Positions 32,597 to 40,871 of a DNA stretch of 64,000 nt are shown piece after piece. The first letter of the stretch is position 1; the number at the start of each line of letters is the position of its first letter. The notes beneath the pieces are model-generated. The model ran no database searches. It saw only the letters and a list, made by a program, of their open reading frames with translations, and was not told where the DNA came from. Source of the DNA: Clostridia bacterium (GTDB lineage: Bacteria > Bacillota > Clostridia > Christensenellales > Aristaeellaceae); contig JAFSKN010000040.1 in the NCBI GenBank assembly GCA_017448975.1, positions 1-64,000 on the forward strand, read 5' to 3'. The position numbers and the translations under genes are program-made.

Positions 32597-34225
32597 ATGA
32601 AACAGAACGAAAAAAAGGCGAAGAAGAAAAAGATGTTTCCCCTCAGTAGGAAGCTGGCGCTGATGGTGGCGGCCATCACCCTCTCTTTGAGCGCGGTGAT
32701 GATCGTGCTGAGCTATGAGCATTACAAAACCGAAATGTACGCCCACTACGAGGAGTTCGCCATGAACGTGGGCGCGGTGGCGGCGTCCCAGCTGGACCCG
32801 GACAGGATCCAGTATTACCTGGACACAGGCGAAAAGGACGAGGCCTATGAAACGGCGTACAAAACGCTGTGCGATATCCGGGAAAACGGCGGCGTGATGT
32901 ACCTGTACGTCGTCAAGCCGGAGAGGTACGAGGTGTGGTACGTTCTGGACACCGACCCCACGGAGAACGCCATCCCCCTGGGCTATCACGAGCCGTACTA
33001 TCAGGGGGCGTTCGCCGAAAACGCCGAGCGCCTGGCGCGGGGCGAACGCATTGAGCCGCTGGTCAGCAACGAGCAGTTCGGCTGGCTGATGAGCGTATAC
33101 TATCCCATGAAGACCTCGTCCGGCGCGCCCGCGGGCTATGTGGGCGTGGATATCCAGATGACCGACGTGATGAACGATCTGGGCCGTTTCGCGCGGCAAA
33201 TGATCCTGCTGATGGCCGCGCTGACGGTGGCCTTCTCCCTGGTGTTCATCCGCATCACGACCGCCACCATGGCAAAGCCCATCAACCGGCTGTCGGCCGC
33301 GGCGGAAAAGCTGGTAGAAGAGCAATCCAGCGAGGGAACGGAGACGTCCATCTTCAATCAGCTCACCATTCGTTCCAACGACGAAGTGGGCGCGCTGTAT
33401 GGGAGCCTCTCCCAGATGGAACACGACATGAACGCCTATATCCGCAATCTGGTGAGCGTGACGGCGGAGAAGGAACGCATCGGCGCGGAGCTGAACGTGG
33501 CCACGCAGATCCAGGCGGATATGCTGCCGCGGATCTTCCCCGCGTTCCCCGACCGCAGGGAATTTGACATCTACGCCAGCATGACTCCCGCCAAAGAGGT
33601 GGGCGGCGACTTCTATGATTTCTTCCTGGTGGACGACGACCATATCGGCCTGGTGATGGCGGACGTTTCCGGCAAGGGCGTTCCCGCCGCGCTGTTCATG
33701 GTGATCGCCAAGACGCTCATCAAGAACCGGGCCATGATGGGTGAAAGCCCCGCGGAGGTCCTGCGGCATGTGAACGAACAGCTTTGGGAGGGCAACGAAG
33801 CGGAGCTGTTCGTTACCGTATGGCTGGCGGTGATCGAAATTTCCACCGGCAAGGGCCTGGCCGCCAACGCCGGGCATGAGCATCCCGCGCTCCGCCGGGC
33901 GGACGGCAGCTATGAGCTTGTGGTTTACCGCCATTCCCCAGCCGTGGCGACCCTGGACACCATCCGATTCCGGGAGCATGCCTTTGAGCTCTATCCCGGC
34001 GACACGCTGTTCGTGTATACCGACGGGGTGACGGAGGCCACCAACGCCAGGAATGAGCTCTTCGGCACGGACCGCATGCTGGCCGCCCTGAACAGTGACC
34101 TCGACGCTTCGCCCCAGCAGCTGCTGACGAACGTGCGGGCAAGGATCGATTCCTTCGTGGACACCGCGCCGCAGTTTGACGATATCACCATGCTGGCCTT
34201 CCATTATTCCGGGCCGGAAAAATAA
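32597..34225 (+). CDS. Membrane SpoIIE/RsbU-type serine phosphatase with Cache-like sensor
   Basis: 542 residues. A basic N terminus, a membrane helix (about 19-41), an extracytoplasmic Cache-like domain (about 42-193), a second helix (about 194-217), a HAMP domain (about 218-285, MAKPINRLSAAAEKL) and a PP2C-type SpoIIE phosphatase domain (about 310-540). Phosphatase marks are LNVATQIQADMLPRIFPAF, EVGGDFYDFF, MADVSGKGVPAALFM, NAGHEHPAL and VYTDGVTEA, so the metal-binding Asp residues are in place. It should dephosphorylate a STAS-type anti-anti-sigma partner in response to an external signal. No STAS gene is in the window. It is co-transcribed with the MATE-RsbW fusion. Confidence 0.92.
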   Translation: MKQNEKKAKKKKMFPLSRKLALMVAAITLSLSAVMIVLSYEHYKTEMYAHYEEFAMNVGAVAASQLDPDRIQYYLDTGEKDEAYETAYKTLCDIRENGGVMYLYVVKPERYEVWYVLDTDPTENAIPLGYHEPYYQGAFAENAERLARGERIEPLVSNEQFGWLMSVYYPMKTSSGAPAGYVGVDIQMTDVMNDLGRFARQMILLMAALTVAFSLVFIRITTATMAKPINRLSAAAEKLVEEQSSEGTETSIFNQLTIRSNDEVGALYGSLSQMEHDMNAYIRNLVSVTAEKERIGAELNVATQIQADMLPRIFPAFPDRREFDIYASMTPAKEVGGDFYDFFLVDDDHIGLVMADVSGKGVPAALFMVIAKTLIKNRAMMGESPAEVLRHVNEQLWEGNEAELFVTVWLAVIEISTGKGLAANAGHEHPALRRADGSYELVVYRHSPAVATLDTIRFREHAFELYPGDTLFVYTDGVTEATNARNELFGTDRMLAALNSDLDASPQQLLTNVRARIDSFVDTAPQFDDITMLAFHYSGPEK

Positions 34226-34320
34226 AGGGCATCAGTGGAGGCACAACAATTTTATGCCTCGGCCTTCCAGCCACGTCCACGCATGTTCCGGCTTCAGGTA
34301 CTTTTCTATTCCAATCTCCT

Positions 34321-34339
34321 TCACAAATCCGATTTGTGA
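34321..34339. promoter_or_regulatory. Perfect palindrome upstream of the DHH gene
   Basis: TCACAAATC-C-GATTTGTGA, 27 bases upstream of the promoter at 34366. It could be an operator or a short hairpin after the phosphatase gene. Confidence 0.35.
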
Positions 34340-34365
34340 TTCATACGAAAAAGGGTTGCGCAGCC

Positions 34366-34394
34366 TTGACCGGCTTCCTTTTCGCTGGTATAAT
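34366..34394 (+). promoter_or_regulatory. Promoter of the DHH phosphoesterase gene
   Basis: TTGACC (34366-34371), 17-base spacer, TATAAT (34389-34394). Confidence 0.82.
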
Positions 34395-34450
34395 AGACGC
34401 GGAAAATCGTTCCGTTCATCGGTATTTATCGTTCAGGAGGTACGACCAAA

Positions 34451-35386
34451 ATGGAGGAACAGAAAAAAAGGCTCGTTACCCGCAGTGATTTTGACGGGCT
34501 GGCATGCGCTATGATGATGCGGGAGATGGGCTTGATCGACCAGATCAAGTTCGTGCATCCCAAGGACGTGCAGGACGGCAAAATCGAACTGTCCAAAAAT
34601 GATATCACCACCAATCTGCCCTATGATCCCCGGGTGGATCTGGCCTTTGACCACCACGAATCCGAAATGGACCGCCTGAAAGCGCAGGAAACCGGCGGCA
34701 AGCTGATCATCGATCCCAACGCCCGCAGCGCCGCCCGGGTGGTGTACGATTATTACGGCGGCAAGGCCACCTTCCCCCATATCAGCGACGATCTCATGGC
34801 CGCCGTAGACAAGGGCGACAGCGCCGACTTTACTTTGGAAGAAATTCTGAATCCCAAGGGCTGGGTGCTGCTGCATTACCTGATGGACCCCCGCACGGGC
34901 TTAGGCCGCTTCCGCAATTTCCGCATTTCCAACTATGATCTGATGATGGAATTGATCGGCTACTGCATGAATCATTCCATCGACGAGATTTTGGAGCTGC
35001 CCGACGTGAGGGAGCGCGTGGACCTGTACTTCCAGCAGGCGGAGCTGTTCAAGGAACAGTTAAAGCGCCTGGCGAAGCTGGAAGGCAAAGTGGTGGTGCT
35101 GGATCTGCGCAATGAAGAAATCATCCACGCGGGCAACCGCTTCATGATTTACGCCCTCTACCCCGAAGCCCAGATTTCCGTTCACGTGGCCTGGGGCTTC
35201 CAGAAGCAGAACACCGCCGTCATGATCGGCAAATCCATTGTGAACAAGGCGTCTCAGGCCGATATCGGCGAACTGTGCCTGAAATACGGCGGCGGCGGCC
35301 ACCACAACGCCGGCACCTGCCAGCTGGACAACGATAAGGTGGATCAGGAGCTGCCCAACATTGTGGCGGCGCTGAACGCCGAGTAA
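34451..35386 (+). CDS. DHH-family phosphoesterase
   Basis: 311 residues. The DHH domain starts with TRSDFDGLACAMMM and has the DHH motif in AFDHHESEM; the C-terminal DHHA1-type domain ends with KYGGGGHHNAGTCQL. Proteins of this type include nanoRNases, pAp phosphatases and cyclic-dinucleotide hydrolases. The first motif reads SDFDG where NrnA usually has HxDxDG, so the exact substrate is open and I give no symbol. The protein is cytoplasmic. The ATG follows CAGGAGGT. It has its own promoter, is closed by a terminator, and borders the replication origin. Confidence 0.85.
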   Translation: MEEQKKRLVTRSDFDGLACAMMMREMGLIDQIKFVHPKDVQDGKIELSKNDITTNLPYDPRVDLAFDHHESEMDRLKAQETGGKLIIDPNARSAARVVYDYYGGKATFPHISDDLMAAVDKGDSADFTLEEILNPKGWVLLHYLMDPRTGLGRFRNFRISNYDLMMELIGYCMNHSIDEILELPDVRERVDLYFQQAELFKEQLKRLAKLEGKVVVLDLRNEEIIHAGNRFMIYALYPEAQISVHVAWGFQKQNTAVMIGKSIVNKASQADIGELCLKYGGGGHHNAGTCQLDNDKVDQELPNIVAALNAE

Positions 35387-35404
35387 TTTCATCCCTTGCG
35401 TTTT

Positions 35405-35436
35405 CCTCGGATCGTTCCGGCGATCCGGGGTTTTTT
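35405..35436 (+). terminator. Terminator of the DHH phosphoesterase gene
   Basis: CGGATCG/CGATCCG stem extended by flanking GC pairs, followed by six T residues, 19 bases after the stop codon. It isolates the origin from incoming transcription. Confidence 0.85.
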
Positions 35437-35457
35437 ATGTTCCCGTTGCCATTTTTG

Positions 35458-35900
35458 CAAGTGGATAACCGCGTATTTTTTGTGGATAACCACGGCATAA
35501 CTTCTTTTCCAGGCGCATAAAATGCAGGCAGGGCCGTCTTTTTCTTTTCCACAGGCTGTGAAAGCAGCGATTGTGGATCGTGTGGATAACCCTTTTGGAT
35601 GACAAAAATGGCAAATCGCCCGTTTTCCAGTGTTTTACATTTTTAATGCGTCTTGATTTTTTTGTGAAAATATGAGACAATATCACCAGTTCCGGTTTTT
35701 CCGAAAAAGGCCATATCCTGCCCGGAAAAACGGCGCCTGCGGCGCGGGAGCGCGCGGAAAGGGCTTTTCCCCACTTTTTCCTCGTTTATCCCCATATTTA
35801 TCCCAAGGGAAAAGCGTGAAAAATCAAGGGGTACACCCGCTTATCCACACTTTCCCCGGTTCTACTACTACTACTGAATTATATATACTACTACTACTCT
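35458..35900. other. Chromosomal replication origin (oriC)
   Basis: Perfect DnaA boxes TGTGGATAA at 35481-35489 and 35581-35589 and TTATCCACA at 35841-35849. Near matches are at 35460-35468 (AGTGGATAA), 35545-35553 (TTTTCCACA) and 35572-35580. The right edge has two arrays of CTA triplets (about 35862-35875 and 35887-35899), the complement of DnaA-trio TAG repeats, around an AT-only GAATTATATATA segment. This is the arrangement expected of boxes, trios and unwinding element. dnaN starts 37 bases later. dnaA, the usual neighbour, is absent; the gene before the origin is a DHH phosphoesterase. Confidence 0.88.
35653..35681 (+). promoter_or_regulatory. Possible promoter of dnaN inside oriC
   Basis: TTGATT (35653-35658), 17-base spacer, GACAAT (35676-35681). 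It is weaker than the other promoters, but nothing better was seen in the origin region. Confidence 0.4.
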
Positions 35901-35936
35901 GGCGGCACGCGCCGCCCAAAGGGAGATGAACATGCG

Positions 35937-37064
35937 ATGCATTTTCGCATTCAAACGGATGAAATGAATTACGGTTTAGGCATGGTGACCCGCGCCATCG
36001 CGCCCAGGCCCGTGAAGCAGGCCTATGACGGCGTGCTGATCGAAACGGTGGAGGACGGGCTGTTGCTTACCTGCACGGACGGGGAAATGAGCATCAAGGC
36101 CCAGGTGAGCGCCCTGATCGAAGAAGACGGCTGCGCCTTGCTGCCCGCCAAGCTGTTCGCCGAAATGATGCGCAAGCAGCCCGCGGGCGAAGTGGACGTG
36201 AAGGTGGACGACCGCATGCGCGCCGCCATCCGCAGCCGGGGCAGCAACACGTCCATGGCCTGCATGGCGGCGGAGGACTTTCCGGATATCCGGGACGTGG
36301 CGGAGGAATACCGCGTGTCCCTGCCCTGCAATCGGTTCCGGGACGCGGTGAGCAAGGTGCAGTTCGCCGTATCCAACGACGAAAGCCGCAAGATTTTAAC
36401 GGGCATCCTGATGGAAGTCTATGAAAAAGAAACCCTGCTGGTGGGCCTGGACGGGTTCCGGCTTGCTTTGCAGCGCATTCAGGCGGAAAACGCCCTGCCC
36501 GCGAACCTGAAAAAGGATCATCTGCACGCGGTCACCCCGGGCAAAATTTTGAGCGAAGTGAGCAAAATGCTGCCGGACAGCGAGGACCCCGCCGAAATCA
36601 CCTTCAATTCCTCGCATATCATGTATTCCTTCGCCGGCGTGAAGGTGTACGCCACGCTGCTCACGGGCGAATTCATCGATTATCAGAAGATTCTGCCCGC
36701 CGCCTGGACCACCGAGGTGCAGGTGATGCGGTCCCTGTTTTCCGACGCCATTGACCGCTGCAGCCTGATGGCCCGGGAAGGCAAAAACAACCTGATCTAT
36801 TTGCATCTGATCCCCGAAGGGCGCATGGAAATGACCGCCAACGCCGAGCGCGGCGACGTGCATGAGGAGCTGGATATCGGCTTCGTTGGCAACGAGCTGA
36901 ATATCGCCTTCAATTCCCGGTATTTGACCGATATCATCCACAATATCGACGGCGAACGCCTGCGCATGTGCTTCAACACCAACGTGTCCCCCTGCATGAT
37001 TCTGCCGGAGGAGGGCAACGATTTTACGTTCCTGCTGCTGCCGGTCAGAATTTTTAATCGGTAA
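35937..37064 (+). CDS. dnaN: DNA polymerase III beta subunit (sliding clamp)
   Basis: 375 residues, normal for the clamp, which encircles DNA and tethers polymerase III and other repair proteins. Three repeated beta-clamp domains are suggested by the recurring pattern of strands: an N-terminal RPVKQAYDGVLIETVEDG, a central CNRFRDAVSKVQFAVSNDESRKILTGILMEV and a C-terminal AFNSRYLTDIIHNIDGERL. The C terminus FTFLLLPVRIFNR corresponds to the conserved family ending. The ATG at 35937 has GGGAG 11 bases upstream. The adjoining oriC supports this as the primary clamp. It is followed by family-1 copy E and not by recF or gyrB, so the classical dnaA-dnaN-recF order is broken on both sides. Confidence 0.95.
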   Translation: MHFRIQTDEMNYGLGMVTRAIAPRPVKQAYDGVLIETVEDGLLLTCTDGEMSIKAQVSALIEEDGCALLPAKLFAEMMRKQPAGEVDVKVDDRMRAAIRSRGSNTSMACMAAEDFPDIRDVAEEYRVSLPCNRFRDAVSKVQFAVSNDESRKILTGILMEVYEKETLLVGLDGFRLALQRIQAENALPANLKKDHLHAVTPGKILSEVSKMLPDSEDPAEITFNSSHIMYSFAGVKVYATLLTGEFIDYQKILPAAWTTEVQVMRSLFSDAIDRCSLMAREGKNNLIYLHLIPEGRMEMTANAERGDVHEELDIGFVGNELNIAFNSRYLTDIIHNIDGERLRMCFNTNVSPCMILPEEGNDFTFLLLPVRIFNR

Positions 37065-37075
37065 AGGGGGAACGC

Positions 37076-37463
37076 TGGGGCTATCCGCCCCAGACCCCGA
37101 CCAGGGAGATGATCTCCCTGGACCCTCACTTGCGGATATTACCTGACGCGGATAGAAGACAAGTTCCCGCTGCTGCTTGGAAGGAATGCTCAACTTGACA
37201 GCCTTGTGCTTTTGGCCCGGCCGCCTTTGGCGGCCATCCCGGATGCGAAGCATCCGGGGAAAGCCAGGGAATAATCCCCAGGAAAAAGCGAGCTTTTTCC
37301 CTGGGATTTTCCCGGCTTTCTTGGGCCAGAAGCCTTCAAACTATCGTATCCCCCAGCAACAGGCGGATGTTGTGTGTTTTTTCTATTCAAGTTGATTCGC
37401 CAGGATGGGTCCAGGGCCAAGCGGCCCTGGTTCGGGGGTTTAGGGGGCTGAAGAAGCCCCCTG
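37076..37463. repeat. Family-1 structured repeat, copy E (full length)
   Basis: Left end TGGGGC/GCCCCA (37076-37092) and CCAGGGAGA/TCTCCCTGG (37101-37121). Core with GGCCGCC/GGCGGCC, CCGGATGC/GCATCCGG and a long hairpin tipped by AAAGCGAGCTTT. Right end CCAGGGCC/GGCCCTGG (37411-37430) and AGGGGGC/GCCCCCT (37442-37462). It occupies almost all of the dnaN-popT space. Confidence 0.85.
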
Positions 37464-37524
37464 CCTCGTATAGCTTAATGATTTATAGTGTTCTTGAATC
37501 ACTTGATACAAAGAAAGGACTTTT

Positions 37525-38394
37525 ATGAAGAATCTGATCAACCAGTTATTGCGGGGCGTCGTGATCGGCGTGGCGAACATCATTCCCGGGGTCTCCGGGG
37601 GCACCATGATGGTGAGCATGGGCATTTACGACACGCTGATCCACTGCATCACCCATCTGTTCAAGGAATTCAAAAAGAGCATCAAGACCCTGCTGCCTTA
37701 TGCGGTGGGCATGCTGGTGGGCATCGTGGCCTTGGCCAGCGTGATCAATTGGGGGCTGGAAAACCATCCCCTCCCCACCAACACCCTGTTCATCGGCCTG
37801 ATTTTGGGAGGCCTGGGGCCGCTGCTGAAAAAGGTGGACACGAAAAAGATCAACGCCGCCGCCGTGGCCGCGTTCATCGCCCTGTTCGCCCTGATCATCT
37901 GGCTGGGTATTCAGCGCAAGGACAGCATCCAGAACGCCGAGAGCATTGACATGAACGTGCTGCAAATGCTGATCATGGTGTTCATCGGCATGATCGCCTC
38001 CGCCACCATGATCATCCCCGGCGTTTCCGGCAGTCTGGTGCTGATGCTGCTGGGCTACTATAAGCCGGTGGTCAACGCCCTGTCCACCCTGAAAGACGGC
38101 CTCTTTTCCATGGACTTTTCCATCATGGGCCAGCCCGTGCTGATGCTGCTTCCCTTCCTGCTGGGCATCGTGCTGGGCATTTTCGGCGTCGCCAAGCTCA
38201 TCGAATGGCTCACCGCCCATTATCCCACCCCCACCTACTGCGGCGTGCTGGGCCTGGTGGTGGCTTCCCCCATTTCTCTGCTGATCCAAACCGATATGTC
38301 CGGCGTTTCCGTCCTCACCGTTATTATCAGCATCGTTACCATGGCCGCAGGCTTTGCGGGCGCGTACCTGCTGGCGAAGGGAAGCAAGGAGTAG
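37525..38394 (+). CDS. popT: DUF368 membrane protein, probable undecaprenyl-phosphate transporter PopT
   Basis: 289 residues with about eight membrane helices and the internal duplication typical of DUF368: NIIPGVSGGT near residue 18 and MIIPGVSGSL near residue 163. DUF368 proteins (PopT) have been shown to recycle the lipid carrier undecaprenyl phosphate across the membrane for wall and surface polysaccharide synthesis. The ATG follows AGAAAGGAC. It is a single gene between two family-1 copies. The family call is firm; the function follows from characterised members. Confidence 0.9.
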   Translation: MKNLINQLLRGVVIGVANIIPGVSGGTMMVSMGIYDTLIHCITHLFKEFKKSIKTLLPYAVGMLVGIVALASVINWGLENHPLPTNTLFIGLILGGLGPLLKKVDTKKINAAAVAAFIALFALIIWLGIQRKDSIQNAESIDMNVLQMLIMVFIGMIASATMIIPGVSGSLVLMLLGYYKPVVNALSTLKDGLFSMDFSIMGQPVLMLLPFLLGIVLGIFGVAKLIEWLTAHYPTPTYCGVLGLVVASPISLLIQTDMSGVSVLTVIISIVTMAAGFAGAYLLAKGSKE

Positions 38395-38399
38395 AACGT

Positions 38400-38774
38400 T
38401 GGGGGCTCTCCGCCCCCAAACCCCCGACCAAAGGTCTTCGACCTCTGGACTCCAATAAGGGAAAAAAATAGGTAGAACACAATAAACAGCTGTTGCATCA
38501 AGAAACAAAATGGACGATGTTGCACTTCTGGCCCGGCGGCTGAAAGCCGCCAACCCGGATGCGAAGCATCCGGGGAAAGCCGAGGAATAATCCCAGGGAA
38601 AGCTCGCTTTACCCTGGGATTTTCCCGGCTTTTATGGGCCGGATGTCCACTATATTTCATAACCTTTACACAATAGGCGGTGTTTGTTTGGTAGATCCAA
38701 ACAAGTAAATTCGCCAGGAGCGGGGTCCAGGGGGATCATCCCCCTGGTCGGGGTCTGGGGCGGAGAGCCCCAGC
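38400..38774. repeat. Family-1 structured repeat, copy F (full length)
   Basis: Begins 6 bases after the popT stop. TGGGGGC/GCCCCCA at 38400-38417, a shorter second hairpin (AAAGGTC/GACCTCT), core with GGCGGCT/AGCCGCC, CCGGATGC/GCATCCGG and a long hairpin, then CCAGGGGGAT/ATCCCCCTGG and CTGGG/CCCAG at the right end. Its core runs in the same direction as D and E. Confidence 0.82.
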
Positions 38775-38802
38775 GTTACCCTTATATTATGGAGGTAATT
38801 TC

Positions 38803-39981
38803 ATGGCTAACATCTTCGATTACCTTGCCTGGCGCAAGGACGTGCCTTTTTCTGTATCGCCTTTCAACGAGGTGGACGGGCTGGTGCTGTCGGAACTGAT
38901 TTACGCGGATTTTTCCGGGTGCGTGGGTGAGAACGAGGAAAATGTGCCCCTGGCCGAGGTGCGGAATCGCTTCTGGCAGCGCCACACCAAGGAAGAGATC
39001 ATGGCGGATAAAAGCTTCACCGATATGGCGCCCTTTCTCATGGACGGCATGGTGGACGGCGCACGGTTTGCCGGTACGACGGTTTCCTGGTTTTACGACG
39101 TGTTGGACACTGCGGCGGACATTCAGTTGGCGGTAGCCACCTTCTGGCTGCCCGACGGCACGGCGTTCGTGGTGTTTCGGGGCACGGACAGCACCATCGT
39201 GGGCTGGAAGGAAGATTTCCTGCTGAGCTACCTGCCGGAAACGGAGGGCCAGCGCCGGGCGGCGGCGTACATCAACACGCATTTTGCGGAAAGGGACGAG
39301 CCCATTCGGGTGGGCGGCCATTCCAAGGGCGGCAATTTGGCGGTATACGCCGCCGTTTCCGCGTGCCCGGCGGTGCGGGACAGGATCATTGCTGTATACA
39401 ATAACGACGGCCCCGGGTTCCTGGACACCTTCACCCAATCCGAAGCCTACCGGGAAATGCTGCCCCGCATCATCAGCATCGTGCCGGAGGAAAGCATGAT
39501 CGGCACCCTGCTGTCCAATGAAGCGTACCAGCATGTGGTGAAAAGCAGCGCCAAGAGCATCATTCAGCACGACGGGTTTTCCTGGCAGGTGCTGGGCCCC
39601 CGGTTTGTGGAGGCGGACAAGCGCTCCGACGGCAGCTATCTCACCGAAACCACGCTGAAGGAATGGTTAGGCGGCATGAATGACGATGACCGGCGGCTGT
39701 TCGTGGGCACCCTGTTCGGCCTGCTGGAAGCCACCGGCGCGGAAACCATTCCGCAGATCAAGCAGGACATGGTGGGCGCGCTGAGCAACATGAAGAAAAT
39801 GCTGGACAAGACGCCCAAAGAGGACCGGGACGCGGTGTGGGCCATTATCGCCAGGCTGCTGAAAATGGGCGGGGAAAACGTGTGGCAGGAAGCGAAAAAG
39901 GGGCTGAACGCCGTGCTGGAATCCTTTGCCGCACGGGAAAAGGACAAAATATCCGCCGGAGAGCTGAAAGAGGAAAGTTGA
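38803..39981 (+). CDS. DUF2974 (Mbeg1-like) lipase-fold protein
   Basis: 392 residues. The N terminus MANIFDYLAWRKDVPFSVSPFNEVDGLVLSEL and the body match DUF2974/Mbeg1-like proteins with an alpha/beta-hydrolase lipase fold. The nucleophile elbow is GGHSKGGNLAVYAA, with Ser in GHSKG, preceded by VVFRGTDSTIVGWKEDF. There is no signal peptide, so it is cytoplasmic. The substrate is unknown. The C terminus (about 280-392) is helical and charged. The ATG follows GGAGGTAATTTC. It is a single gene bounded by repeats on both sides. Confidence 0.88.
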   Translation: MANIFDYLAWRKDVPFSVSPFNEVDGLVLSELIYADFSGCVGENEENVPLAEVRNRFWQRHTKEEIMADKSFTDMAPFLMDGMVDGARFAGTTVSWFYDVLDTAADIQLAVATFWLPDGTAFVVFRGTDSTIVGWKEDFLLSYLPETEGQRRAAAYINTHFAERDEPIRVGGHSKGGNLAVYAAVSACPAVRDRIIAVYNNDGPGFLDTFTQSEAYREMLPRIISIVPEESMIGTLLSNEAYQHVVKSSAKSIIQHDGFSWQVLGPRFVEADKRSDGSYLTETTLKEWLGGMNDDDRRLFVGTLFGLLEATGAETIPQIKQDMVGALSNMKKMLDKTPKEDRDAVWAIIARLLKMGGENVWQEAKKGLNAVLESFAAREKDKISAGELKEES

Positions 39982-40072
39982 GAGTTGAGAGCGGAGAGTT
40001 GAGATTTATATAGTAGGGATATCCGAATTGCGTTTCATATAGACGATTTCATCTCAACGCTCAACTCTCTCC
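39977..40072. repeat. Family-3 fold-back repeat, copy 1
   Basis: AGAGTTGAGAGCGGAGAG-type left arm (39980-40004) and ATCTCAACGCTCAACTCTCT right arm (40051-40070) around an AT-rich loop. It starts in the DUF2974 stop codon. A related copy follows the gene ending at 59332, so it probably serves as a terminator. Confidence 0.65.
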
Positions 40073-40088
40073 TGTAAAAACTCTTTCC

Positions 40089-40116
40089 TTGCAAAACCGG
40101 AAAAACCTGTTATAAT
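40089..40116 (+). promoter_or_regulatory. Promoter of pduL
   Basis: TTGCAA (40089-40094), 16-base spacer, TATAAT (40111-40116). Confidence 0.75.
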
Positions 40117-40180
40117 AGTAAATGAAGCAATTATCGGTTGATTTGCCGATCATTTTTCAGAGGGAAAGAAGGAATAACAA

Positions 40181-40759
40181 ATGAGCCAGTTCATCGTGGA
40201 AACCTCCGCCCGTCATGTGCACGTGACCCAGGAAACGCTGGAGATCCTCTTCGGCGCGGGCCACACCCTCAAACCCATCAAGGATCTGAGCCAGCCCGGA
40301 CAGTTCGCCAGCGAAGAACAGGTGGACGTTGTCGGCCCCAAGAACACCATCAAGCGCGTTCGCATCCTTGGGCCCGTGCGGCCTGAAAACCAGGTGGAGC
40401 TGGCGCTGACCGACGCCCGTTCCATCGGCGTGACCGCTCCCGTGCGCGAAAGCGGCGACGTGGCCGGTTCCGGCGCGTGCAAGCTGGTGGGCCCCTGCGG
40501 CGAAGTGGAACTGACCCAGGGCGTCATCGCCGCCAAGCGCCACATCCACATGACCCCCGCCGACGCCGAACAGTTCGGCGTGAAGGATAAGGACGTTGTT
40601 TCCGTTAAGATCATCCCCCCCGTCAAGGGCCGTGAACTGGTCTTCGGCGAAGTGGTCGTCCGCGTCAGCCCCAAGTTCTCCCTGGCCATGCACATCGATA
40701 CCGACGAATCCAACGCCGCCTGCGCCGTCAACGGCACCATGGGCGAGATCGTCAAATAA
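40181..40759 (+). CDS. pduL: PduL-type phosphate acyltransferase (phosphotransacylase)
   Basis: 192 residues. PduL enzymes exchange acyl-CoA and acyl phosphate. Both PduL half-domains are visible with their zinc-binding His clusters: SARHVHVT (His12 and His14) near the N terminus and AKRHIHMTP in the middle. The protein starts directly at the domain and lacks the N-terminal encapsulation helix of microcompartment forms; no shell protein gene is nearby. A housekeeping phosphotransacetylase in acetate formation is therefore likely, as in other Clostridia that lack pta. The ATG follows AAGAAGGA. It has its own promoter and terminator. Confidence 0.93.
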   Translation: MSQFIVETSARHVHVTQETLEILFGAGHTLKPIKDLSQPGQFASEEQVDVVGPKNTIKRVRILGPVRPENQVELALTDARSIGVTAPVRESGDVAGSGACKLVGPCGEVELTQGVIAAKRHIHMTPADAEQFGVKDKDVVSVKIIPPVKGRELVFGEVVVRVSPKFSLAMHIDTDESNAACAVNGTMGEIVK

Positions 40760-40776
40760 TCGCATCCGTTCCCTGT

Positions 40777-40806
40777 CTGCCGCCCGTACCCCGGGCGGCA
40801 GTTTTT
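40777..40806 (+). terminator. Terminator of pduL
   Basis: CTGCCGCCCG/CGGGCGGCAG stem with a 5-base loop and five T residues. Confidence 0.92.
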
Positions 40807-40819
40807 CAAAGGAAGGAAG

Positions 40820-40841
40820 GAAGAAGCCCCCTGCCTCGTAT
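40820..40841. repeat. Fragment of a family-1 repeat end
   Basis: Twenty-two bases identical to the outer edge of copy E (37450-37471), including GAAGCCCCCTGCCTCGTA. They lie between the pduL terminator and the MATE gene with no other part of the element present. Confidence 0.6.
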
Positions 40842-40871
40842 TGATTAACCAGCTAATGAGGTAAAGTCAAC

